Both the position numbers and the translations under genes were made by a program. This document shows positions 1 through 6,326 of a DNA stretch of 8,483 nucleotides, in pieces. The notes under the pieces were generated by a model, which saw only the letters and a program-made list of their open reading frames with translations, was not told where the DNA came from and made no database searches. Position 1 is the first letter of the stretch. The number at the start of each line of letters is the position of its first letter. The stretch covers positions 1-8,483 of the forward strand of contig DATDRM010000072.1 in assembly GCA_035291705.1 (NCBI GenBank). Direction: 5' to 3'. Source of the DNA: DATDRM01 sp035291705. Its GTDB lineage: Bacteria > Chloroflexota > Anaerolineae > Anaerolineales > UBA4823.

Positions 1-100
1 TGCCGGCTCGCTCGGCGTAGAGTTCACCCAACGTCGCCAGGAGTAGCGGGGTGGCTACGCGGAGTGTTGCAGCAATCAGTCCAACGATAAAATCATCCAT
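1..100 (-). CDS. ABC transporter permease, second membrane subunit (N-terminal 33 codons only)
   Basis: An ATG at 100 opens a frame that runs off the left window edge, giving 33 full codons. The peptide begins MDDFIVGLIAATLRVATPLL and continues with LGELYAERAG, which matches the typical N-terminus of the NupQ/YufQ-like second permease of BMP-type importers (ATPLLLA-LGE--AERAG). It begins 12 nt after the stop of the first permease, exactly where the partner subunit is expected in the order binding protein, ATPase, permease 1, permease 2. The Shine-Dalgarno is weak, so translation may depend on coupling with the preceding gene. The assignment rests on a short stretch but is strongly supported by gene order. 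Confidence 0.85.
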   Translation of the reverse strand, partial: MDDFIVGLIAATLRVATPLLLATLGELYAERAG

Positions 101-112
101 GTGCTGATAACC

Positions 113-1228
113 CTAGGCACCAGAATTGGTCTCCCGCTCGCTGAGACCGCCGGTTGTGGGGGGTGATAACGCATTGCTATGTATCCAACGAATACGATAG
201 TTCTGCAGGATAAAGGCTCCCAAGGTTACCAGGAGCAAGGAGGCCTGCACAACATCCCCGAGATATGCTGGCACACCGAGCGCCCGGCTGACAGATTGCG
301 CCCCAGTAGTGAGCAAACCAATAAACAGCGCGGCGATTCCTACTCCAAAGGGGTTAAGACCGCCCAGCATGGCAATAATGATGCCAGTATAGCCATAACC
401 CGGCGAGATGGCATCGATCAGGTGAAAGTGAATACCCGCTACCTCGCCCACTCCCGCCAGGCCGGCAATGCCACCGCTGATCAATGCTGCCAGGATGATC
501 GTGCGGTTGACATTTATCCCGGCAAAACGGGCAGCCTCTTTGCCCAGCCCCGTGGCGCGCATCTTTAAGCCAAATGTGGTGCGCGAGAGGACGAACCACA
601 ATGCGATAATCGCCAGCAATCCGATGATAAAACCCAGGTGCAGGCGGGCGCGTGGAAGCAGTTTAATAAAGGTGGCGCTGGCTGAGATTTCTGGGGATTG
701 GGGCCAGCCTGAGACCGGGTCGCGCCAAGGTCCATTGAGCAAATAACTGACAACGAACAGCATGACCGAATTGAGCAGCAACGTCGTCACGACTTCATCC
801 ACCGCCACCTTCACCTTGAGCAACGCCGGGGTTAATGCCCAGGCCATCCCCGCCACGAAGCCGCCAATCAGCATGACCGGGATGGCGAGCAGGGGAGACA
901 GGCCTTCTAAAATCACCCCCAACCAGGCGGCAGCAATCGCGCCCGCATAAAGCTGTCCTTCAGCGCCGATATTGAAATAACCAGCTGAAAAAGCGAAAGT
1001 CACCGCCACCCCGGTTAATAATAACGGTGTTGACTTAACCAAAACTTCGATAGCGCTTACCCGGCTGGAAAGCGGGGCAATCAAAAAATGATAATAGGCC
1101 TCCAACGGATTGGCCTTTGCCATAACCACCAAGGCTGCCGTCAGGATAAATGTGGTGATCGCCGCCAGGATGGGTATGAGCGGCCGCATCCAAAACGGTG
1201 CAGCGGCACGTTCAATCCGTAATTTCAC
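113..1228 (-). CDS. ABC transporter permease, BPD_transp_2 family (first membrane subunit)
   Basis: This 371-residue polytopic inner-membrane protein of the branched-chain amino acid/ribose/nucleoside permease group is the NupP/YufP-like first subunit of the importer. It shows a first membrane span at about 16-36, several later hydrophobic segments, and the subgroup hallmark FNIGAEGQ (85-92). The cytoplasmic coupling loop ATGLGKEAARFAGINV lies at 225-240. The C-terminal tail after about 345 is hydrophilic. I chose GTG at 1228 because GGAGGGAGA lies 7 nt upstream. An in-frame GTG at 1249 would add only seven residues and swallow that ribosome binding site. The start overlaps the end of the ATPase gene by 17 nt, which implies translational coupling. 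The TAG stop is 12 nt before the second permease. The family is secure; the ligand is set mostly by the binding protein and remains uncertain. Confidence 0.93.
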   Translation of the reverse strand: MKLRIERAAAPFWMRPLIPILAAITTFILTAALVVMAKANPLEAYYHFLIAPLSSRVSAIEVLVKSTPLLLTGVAVTFAFSAGYFNIGAEGQLYAGAIAAAWLGVILEGLSPLLAIPVMLIGGFVAGMAWALTPALLKVKVAVDEVVTTLLLNSVMLFVVSYLLNGPWRDPVSGWPQSPEISASATFIKLLPRARLHLGFIIGLLAIIALWFVLSRTTFGLKMRATGLGKEAARFAGINVNRTIILAALISGGIAGLAGVGEVAGIHFHLIDAISPGYGYTGIIIAMLGGLNPFGVGIAALFIGLLTTGAQSVSRALGVPAYLGDVVQASLLLVTLGAFILQNYRIRWIHSNALSPPTTGGLSERETNSGA

Positions 1229-2723
1229 GAACGTCTCCCTCCAGCGCACCGGCCATCATCATCCCTAACTGTTCCCTGCTCACCTCTGGAGCGGGGAGTA
1301 CGCCCACGATCCGGCCCTCGTAGATGACGGCGACCCGGTCAGAGAGAGCCAGGACTTCATCCAGGTCTTCGGATATCAGGAGCACCGCCGCGCCCTGGTC
1401 ACGCTGCTCCAACAATTTATTGCGCACATATTCCGTCGCTCCGACATCCAGCCCGCGAGTCGGCTGGGAGGCGATGATTACGCGTGGCTTGCTTGACAAA
1501 ACACGCGCCAGAATCACTTTTTGTACATTGCCCCCAGAAAGCGTGCGCATGGGGTCCATGGGCGAAGCTTTGATCTGGTATTCCGCTATCATGCTTTCGG
1601 CGTGTTTTCTTACGCGCCGCCGATCTAACACCCCGTTACGAGTGAAATCGTCTAAATTCTCCAGCGCCAGGTTCTCTGAGACGCTTAATTCCTGGATCAC
1701 CCCCTCCTGCCGTTCTTCTGGGATGCGTCCGACGGAGGCAGCCAGGAAACGGGTTGGGCTGGCGCCAGTCAGATCCTGGTCGCTGACGATCACCCTTCCC
1801 TGGGTTGGCATGAGGGTGCCTGCCAACACATGCGATAGCTCGGCCTGTCCATTCCCGGATACCCCCGCGATACCCAGAATTTCTCCGGCTCTCACTTCCA
1901 GCGATACCTGCTTGAGAGTAGGCAACCCCTGGCGATCGAATGCGCTGAGATTCTCGATACGCAATTGCGCCTCTCCTTGCTGGCGCTGTCCTGGACGCTG
2001 CACGCCAAAGGCCTCATGCCCCACCATCATGCGCGCCAATTCGGCTTGAGTTGTCGAGGCTTTCGCCACCGTACCCACCACGCGCCCCAGGCGAAGCACC
2101 GTGATGCGATCACTTACTGTCATAACTTCATTGAGCTTATGGCTGATAAAAATGACCGAAAGCCCTGCTCTACGCAGGCGCTCTAGAGTCTCAAAGAGGA
2201 CATCTACTTCCTGAGGAATGAGAACTGCAGTTGGCTCGTCTAAGATCAAGACGCGGGCATTGCGATAAAGCGCCTTTAGGATTTCGACTCGCTGGCGTTC
2301 GCCGACCGATAAATGACTCACCAGGGCGGCTGGGTTGGTTTCGATGCCGAAGCGAGCCGCTGCTTCAGCCACCTGCTTTTGGGCTACAGAGGGTTCGAAT
2401 CTTAAACGATCGTTATAGCCAAGGACAACATTCTCCGCCACGGTAAATGGCGGCACAAGAGTGAAGTGTTGAGCCACCATGCCGATCCCCAGCTGGATGG
2501 CCTCCTTTGGGGAGGTGATGTGGACCAACTGCTCATCCACCAGGATTTCCCCTTCGTCGTACCGGTAAAGCCCGTAGAGGATGCGCATGAGCGTGGTTTT
2601 CCCCGCCCCATTCTCGCCCAATAAAGCATGTATCTCGCCTTTTTCCAGTGCAAAGTCAACCTGGTCATTGGCAAGCAGGGAGCCGAACCGTTTGGTGATG
2701 CCCCGCATCTGGACAGCGAGCAT
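1212..2723 (-). CDS. Double-NBD ABC transporter ATP-binding protein (nucleoside/sugar-import type)
   Basis: This 503-residue cytoplasmic ATPase has two fused nucleotide-binding domains, the arrangement of the RbsA/MglA and NupO/YufO importers, and powers uptake by the two adjacent permeases. Domain 1 is complete: Walker A GENGAGKT (36-43), Q-loop Gln85, signature LSVGE (138-142), Walker B ending LDEP (161-164) and switch His195. Domain 2 has a Walker A-like GVSGNGQ (287-293) without the Lys, signature LSGGN (395-399), and a Walker B ending ASQP with Gln in place of the catalytic Glu. This asymmetry is normal for the subfamily, not a defect. The ATG at 2723 lies just 12 nt beyond a strong hairpin, and only a weak GGGAA precedes it. 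The TGA stop lies inside the start region of permease 1, so translation is probably coupled. Together with the BMP-type binding protein, this points to a nucleoside-class importer. Confidence 0.95.
   Translation of the reverse strand: MLAVQMRGITKRFGSLLANDQVDFALEKGEIHALLGENGAGKTTLMRILYGLYRYDEGEILVDEQLVHITSPKEAIQLGIGMVAQHFTLVPPFTVAENVVLGYNDRLRFEPSVAQKQVAEAAARFGIETNPAALVSHLSVGERQRVEILKALYRNARVLILDEPTAVLIPQEVDVLFETLERLRRAGLSVIFISHKLNEVMTVSDRITVLRLGRVVGTVAKASTTQAELARMMVGHEAFGVQRPGQRQQGEAQLRIENLSAFDRQGLPTLKQVSLEVRAGEILGIAGVSGNGQAELSHVLAGTLMPTQGRVIVSDQDLTGASPTRFLAASVGRIPEERQEGVIQELSVSENLALENLDDFTRNGVLDRRRVRKHAESMIAEYQIKASPMDPMRTLSGGNVQKVILARVLSSKPRVIIASQPTRGLDVGATEYVRNKLLEQRDQGAAVLLISEDLDEVLALSDRVAVIYEGRIVGVLPAPEVSREQLGMMMAGALEGDVREITD
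1235..1242 (-). promoter_or_regulatory. Ribosome binding site of permease 1 inside the ATPase gene
   Basis: The minus strand reads GGAGGGAG ending 6 nt before the GTG at 1228. It lies within the final codons of the ATPase gene and decides in favour of the 1228 start over the upstream GTG at 1249. Confidence 0.75.
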
Positions 2724-2735
2724 GTTTTATTCCCG

Positions 2736-2767
2736 GTTGGGGTGATAGGAACGCCTATCACCCCAAC
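2736..2767 (-). other. Perfect 14-bp inverted repeat (intercistronic RNA hairpin)
   Basis: GTTGGGGTGATAGG at 2736-2749 and its exact reverse complement at 2754-2767 are separated by a 4-nt loop (AACG on the plus strand). In the minus-strand transcript this would fold into a stable hairpin in the spacer between the binding-protein and ATPase genes, ending 12 nt before the ATPase start codon. No T-run follows it in the direction of transcription, so it is not a standard intrinsic terminator. By analogy with malE-malF-type spacers, it could stabilise the upstream binding-protein mRNA or reduce expression of the downstream genes; that is inference. Confidence 0.8.
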
Positions 2768-2776
2768 GTAGATTTT

Positions 2777-2838
2777 GTTGACCGACTTTTGTCGACCGAC
2801 TTTAATTGACCGACTTTAGTTGACCAACTTTAGTTGAC
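2777..2838. repeat. 14-bp tandem repeat array, 4 full copies plus 6 bp
   Basis: On the plus strand the unit GTTGACCGACTTTA is repeated head to tail at 2777-2790, 2791-2804, 2805-2818 and 2819-2832, followed by GTTGAC at 2833-2838. Each full copy differs from the consensus by at most one base. The array fills the start of the spacer between the binding-protein gene and the ATPase gene. Its right end reaches into the binding-protein gene, supplying the stop codon and the last two codons (Val-Asn). There are no spacers between units, so it is not CRISPR. Function is unknown; it could be slippage-generated filler or an RNA or protein-binding element. Confidence 0.9.
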
Positions 2839-3855
2839 GGGCTCCGGCTGTTTTTCGTTGATGTCTACTCGGAACAGTCCGTCTTTAATCTGTTGCTCGC
2901 GTTCTCGCACTTTTGCCACCAAGTCGGCAGGCAGCTTGCTCTCCGTGGCGTGGAAGGGAGCCAAGCTGGCGCCACCCTTGGCAACCATGCTGAAGTCTTT
3001 CAGGTCTTGGGCCGTATAAGCGCCGCTTTGAACCTGGTTGACGACGTATTCAACCGTGGGGTTCATGTTCCACACCGGGCTGCTCACCACGAACTCTGGT
3101 GCCAGTTCATTCTGGTCGCTCATATTTCCGAACGCCCACAGCCCATTTTCCTTCGCCGCTTCGATCACACCAAACCGTTCGGCGTAAAGTACATCAGCGC
3201 CAGCATCGATTTGAGCAAGTGCAGCTTCCTTTGCCGAAGCGGGATCGAACCAGCTATTGATGAAGGTAACCAGCACCTGTACATCGGGGTTAACCTCTTT
3301 GGCGCCAGCGATAAAGGCGTTGACCAAGCGGTTGACTTCGGGCACCGGAAGGCCTCCAACAACTCCGATTTTGTTCGACGCGGTTAAGCCTCCGGCTAAC
3401 ATGCCACTCAGATAGGCCGGCTCGTGGATCCAGTTGTCGAAGACCGATACGTTAGGCTCTGAGGGACCCAGACCTGATCCAAAGACAAAGGCGATGTCCG
3501 GATATTCTGCCGCAACCCGCCGCACGGCCTCTTCATTGCCGAAGGCATCGCCGAAGATGATACTGGGTTTCTTCTGATCGGCCACCTCGCGCAGCACCCG
3601 CTCCATGTCGCCGGCATAGCCGATATTATCAGTGTATTCGTAGTCTATCTTGCCTTCCCCTTGCAGCTTCTGGAGAGCCGAATGGATGACTCCATCCCAC
3701 GGCTCCTCAATCGGGGTGGCGAAGGCACCGAACACCAGAATCTTGGCTGGTCCCGCTTCAGTGGGAGGCGGAGTTGCCTGCGGTGCACACCCGACCAGCA
3801 CTCCTACAGCTATTATGCTAATCACCAACAGGTAAAAAACCGATCGCTTGTTCAT
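2830..3855 (-). CDS. BMP/PnrA-family ABC transporter substrate-binding lipoprotein
   Basis: This 341-residue extracytoplasmic binding protein of the basic membrane protein (BMP, PnrA/NupN-like) family delivers ligand to the importer encoded just downstream. The N-terminus MNKR is followed by a hydrophobic segment and the lipobox VLVGC, with Cys23 as the lipidated residue, then a Pro/Thr-rich linker. Two periplasmic-binding lobes follow. Family segments include NWIHEPAYLSGMLAG (141-155), SWFDP (201-205), DAGADVLYAE (217-226) and GNMSDQ (243-248). The usual DxSFNQ nucleoside-contact region is replaced by TPIEEPW (47-53), and the ribose-contacting Asp of the GVDSDQ segment is Met245, so the ligand may not be a nucleoside. 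I chose the ATG at 3855 because a strong GGAGGAG site precedes it and the signal peptide begins there; an in-frame extension to 3924 would bury the signal peptide. The last two codons and the stop fall inside a tandem repeat array. Confidence 0.94.
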   Translation of the reverse strand: MNKRSVFYLLVISIIAVGVLVGCAPQATPPPTEAGPAKILVFGAFATPIEEPWDGVIHSALQKLQGEGKIDYEYTDNIGYAGDMERVLREVADQKKPSIIFGDAFGNEEAVRRVAAEYPDIAFVFGSGLGPSEPNVSVFDNWIHEPAYLSGMLAGGLTASNKIGVVGGLPVPEVNRLVNAFIAGAKEVNPDVQVLVTFINSWFDPASAKEAALAQIDAGADVLYAERFGVIEAAKENGLWAFGNMSDQNELAPEFVVSSPVWNMNPTVEYVVNQVQSGAYTAQDLKDFSMVAKGGASLAPFHATESKLPADLVAKVREREQQIKDGLFRVDINEKQPEPVN

Positions 3856-3960
3856 GACTTTTTCTCCTCCATGGCCAATAGAATTTGGATGAAATCGCTG
3901 CTTCGAAATTTCAGACGGCGGCACTCGACCTCGAGCGTGTGACAGGGGGCTTGTGCCAGC
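3856..3960 (-). other. 105-nt spacer before the binding-protein gene, possible promoter or processing region
   Basis: This is one of the two long gaps in an otherwise tightly packed cluster. It holds the binding-protein ribosome binding site and two short palindromes: GAAATTTC at 3905-3912 and CTCGA-CC-TCGAG at 3924-3935. I see no convincing -35/-10 pair on the minus strand and no terminator with a T-run. An internal promoter for the transporter genes is plausible from the spacing alone but is not shown by the sequence. Confidence 0.35.
3864..3870 (-). promoter_or_regulatory. Strong ribosome binding site of the binding-protein gene
   Basis: The minus strand reads GGAGGAG, 8 nt before the ATG at 3855. 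It is the strongest Shine-Dalgarno in the window and fixes the start of the lipoprotein just before its signal peptide, excluding the longer in-frame start at 3924. It fits the high output needed for a binding protein. Confidence 0.85.
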
Positions 3961-6300
3961 CTACCTTCTATCTCTGTCTGTTTGCCTCCTTTCCAGGTGC
4001 TTTTCAAGCGCCTCAATGATAGTCGCGGGGGAAATCGGTATCTCGTAAACATCAATCCCAAGGGCATCGGCCAGAGCATTGGCCACCGCCGCGGGAACGG
4101 CGACAATTCCGTGTTCTCCCAGGCCCCGCGCGCCGAACGGCCCGTTTACGTCTTCGGTTTCAATGAAGAATACCTGTAAGCGGGGTATATCGGCAGAAGA
4201 TGGTATGCGGTAATCCACCAGACTCGCGTTGTTAATCCGTCCATCACCATCAAACTGTATCTTTTCCATCAGGGTGGCACCCAAAGCCTGGATCATGGCT
4301 CCCTCCACCTGGCCGCGGGCGGTGTCGGGATTAAGGATGCGGCCTGCATCCAGGGCACTGATCAGCCGCAGCACATGGATCTGGCCTGTCTCGAGGTCTA
4401 CCTCGATTTCTGTGCCTTGGCAGCCAAAAGTCCAACTGGCTGCGATGTTCCCCTGACCTGTGACCGGGTCGAGGTAGGTCAGCCCCATGGGGACGAATGA
4501 GCCGCGACCCACTATGGGGGGGTTGACAGCCGATCCGTCCGGTCGGCGGTAGCCAGTCGCAAACGCCTGGTAGGGAAGGGCGCGATCCGGGTGGATTGAA
4601 GGATAGACTTTGCAGTCGCTGGTCTCCAGGTTTTCCTCGGGCACGCTCAGCACTTCAGCAGCGGCCTTCTTGATCTGGAGCAGGGCATCGTTCGCCGCCA
4701 GCCGTACCGCATTGCCGACCGCCCAGGTGGTATGGCTGGCAACTGTCTGCCATTCATGAGGGGAGAAATCCGTGTCCACGCGCGCCACGTAATGAACCAT
4801 ATCCATGGGAATAGACAATGTTTCAGCTGCGATCTGGCTCAGCACTGTATTGGCACCTTGTCCAATTTCCACTGCGCCCGTGTAAAGGGTCACTGATCCA
4901 TCCTCGTTGAAGCGGATTATGGCTCCGCTTTGCGCGTTGGTGCGCATGACCGGGGACTTCATCAAACAGGCAAGACCATGCCCGCGCTTTCGGTTGGGCG
5001 CCGAGGGGCTGGCTTTTTCCCCCAGCGCATTGACCACGGCCTGCAGACACAGGTCTGCCCGGCCATTGTAGTTCTGCATGACTTGACCCATTGCGTTAAC
5101 CTTGCCAGGTCCAAGCAGGTTTTTCAGGCGCAATGCCGCGGGATCCATTCCCAATCGACGGGCAATTAGATCCATCTGGCGTTCAACCATCCAATGTACT
5201 TCAGGGTGAGCATAGCCACGATAAGCGCCGGTCGGCGGCGTGTTGGTATAGACGTTATAAGAATCTATATTCAAATTTGGGATGTAATAAGGGCCAGTTG
5301 AATTATGCCCACCCCCTTGAGAGATCCAAACCGAGTAGTCGGCATAACCCCCACTGCCAAAATATAATTCAGCCTCGTGCGCCAGGAGTGATCCGTCCTG
5401 GTCAACTGCAGTTTTGAGCCGGCCCCACGCGCCTCGCCCTACCACACTGCCGAAGAACATCTCCTCCCGCGTGAGCAAGAGTTGTACGGGGATGCCGGGT
5501 ACCGCCCGGGCAGCGATCGCCAGGAGCGGTTCAAGGGTGACATCGGATTTGCCCCCAAAGCCCCCCCCGACATAGGGGACCACGACGCGCACCTTGGCAG
5601 GTGATATGCCGAAGAGGTCCGCCAGCGTCTCACGGATGAAAAAGGGAGCTTGGGAGCTGGCCCAGATAGTTAACGAGTCCCCTCCCCACAAAGCCCACGT
5701 ACAATGCGGCTCTAGCTGGACATGAGCGATCCATGGCACCCAATATTCGTTTTCAATGACCAGGTGTTGCGCGGCGAAGACTGCTTCGACATCTCCGCGG
5801 CGAAGCCGATAATGGTGGCTGATATTAGTCCCCGGAATGGGGTGAATCTGGTGGTCGTGCTGGTACTTCTCAAGGTCATGGTGGATCCGGGGAGCATCCC
5901 GGCGAACCGCATCGCGCGGGTGCAGGATAGGCGGGAGCGATCCGTATTCCACCTGGATAAGTGGAAGGGCTTTTTCTGCCGCTTCTACGCTGGTAGCCAC
6001 GACAACCGCCACGGGTTCGCCCCAGTAACGTACTTTATCTCGGGCTATAGGATACTGGTCCCGGATGGCTTGCCCGATCCGGCCCGGGCAATCAGCGCCG
6101 GTGATGACTGCTTTTACGCCAGGCGCTGCCATCGCCTGGCTCACATCGAGATGGTGGATGAAGGCATGTGCTTCTCTCGATCGCAGCACACGCGCATGGT
6201 AGGCGCGCCCAAGGCTCAGGTCAGCCACAAACATAGCCTGGCCCGTAACTTTATCCCTCCCGTCAACGCGCTGCAGTTCCTGACCGACAACCTTAATCAT
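3961..6300 (-). CDS. Molybdenum hydroxylase (xanthine dehydrogenase family) large subunit, complete
   Basis: This 779-residue Mo-molybdopterin-binding subunit has the normal family length. The N-terminus has the usual VGQELQRVDGRDKVTG start, followed by the 'a/b hammerhead' domain (about 15-125) and the Mo-binding domains. Motifs are GGGFGGK (245-251), GAYRGYAHPE (358-367), VEIGQGANT (477-485) and GARGLGEH (723-730) with catalytic Glu729. It lacks the AYRCSFR-type loop of form I CO dehydrogenase, so CO oxidation is unlikely. Positions equivalent to the xanthine-binding Glu802 and Arg880 of bovine xanthine dehydrogenase appear to be Ser252 and Gly329, so the substrate may not be xanthine. I chose the ATG at 6300 because it gives the conserved N-terminus and leaves a 26-nt gap. 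A TTG at 6342 would add 14 residues and overlap the amidohydrolase gene by 16 nt. Neither start has a clear Shine-Dalgarno. Fe-S and FAD partners are not in view. Confidence 0.95.
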   Translation of the reverse strand: MIKVVGQELQRVDGRDKVTGQAMFVADLSLGRAYHARVLRSREAHAFIHHLDVSQAMAAPGVKAVITGADCPGRIGQAIRDQYPIARDKVRYWGEPVAVVVATSVEAAEKALPLIQVEYGSLPPILHPRDAVRRDAPRIHHDLEKYQHDHQIHPIPGTNISHHYRLRRGDVEAVFAAQHLVIENEYWVPWIAHVQLEPHCTWALWGGDSLTIWASSQAPFFIRETLADLFGISPAKVRVVVPYVGGGFGGKSDVTLEPLLAIAARAVPGIPVQLLLTREEMFFGSVVGRGAWGRLKTAVDQDGSLLAHEAELYFGSGGYADYSVWISQGGGHNSTGPYYIPNLNIDSYNVYTNTPPTGAYRGYAHPEVHWMVERQMDLIARRLGMDPAALRLKNLLGPGKVNAMGQVMQNYNGRADLCLQAVVNALGEKASPSAPNRKRGHGLACLMKSPVMRTNAQSGAIIRFNEDGSVTLYTGAVEIGQGANTVLSQIAAETLSIPMDMVHYVARVDTDFSPHEWQTVASHTTWAVGNAVRLAANDALLQIKKAAAEVLSVPEENLETSDCKVYPSIHPDRALPYQAFATGYRRPDGSAVNPPIVGRGSFVPMGLTYLDPVTGQGNIAASWTFGCQGTEIEVDLETGQIHVLRLISALDAGRILNPDTARGQVEGAMIQALGATLMEKIQFDGDGRINNASLVDYRIPSSADIPRLQVFFIETEDVNGPFGARGLGEHGIVAVPAAVANALADALGIDVYEIPISPATIIEALEKHLERRQTDRDRR

Positions 6301-6326
6301 GGTTCGGCATGGTGAAACAGGGCTAG

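Noticed and set aside
1440..1870. Broken second nucleotide-binding domain of the ATPase (missing Walker A Lys and Walker B Glu)
   Set aside because: This degenerate second site is the normal state of RbsA/MglA/NupO-type double ATPases, and the frame is intact.
1324..2049. Plus-strand open frame of 241 codons opposite the ATPase gene
   Set aside because: It lies wholly antisense to a well-conserved ATPase with intact motifs, and its translation is rich in Arg and Ser with no recognisable domain: a shadow frame.
2736..2776. Hairpin read as an intrinsic terminator
   Set aside because: In the transcribed (minus) direction the stem is followed by CGGGAATAAAAC, without a T-run, and the same operon continues 12 nt later. 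On the plus strand only a TTTT occurs after a gap, and no plus-strand gene ends there.
2777..2838. Tandem repeats as a CRISPR array or as a series of -35 boxes (TTGAC)
   Set aside because: There are no spacers between the 14-bp units. The TTGAC matches are on the plus strand, have no -10 partners and no plus-strand gene downstream.
3961..6300. Form I CO dehydrogenase large subunit (CoxL)
   Set aside because: The active-site loop reads AYRGYAHPE rather than the AYRCSFR type, and the glycine motif is GGGFGGK rather than the CoxL form.
5722..6315. Plus-strand open frame of 197 codons opposite the Mo hydroxylase gene
   Set aside because: It is antisense to the conserved N-terminal domain of the Mo subunit, has no recognisable domain and no convincing ribosome binding site.
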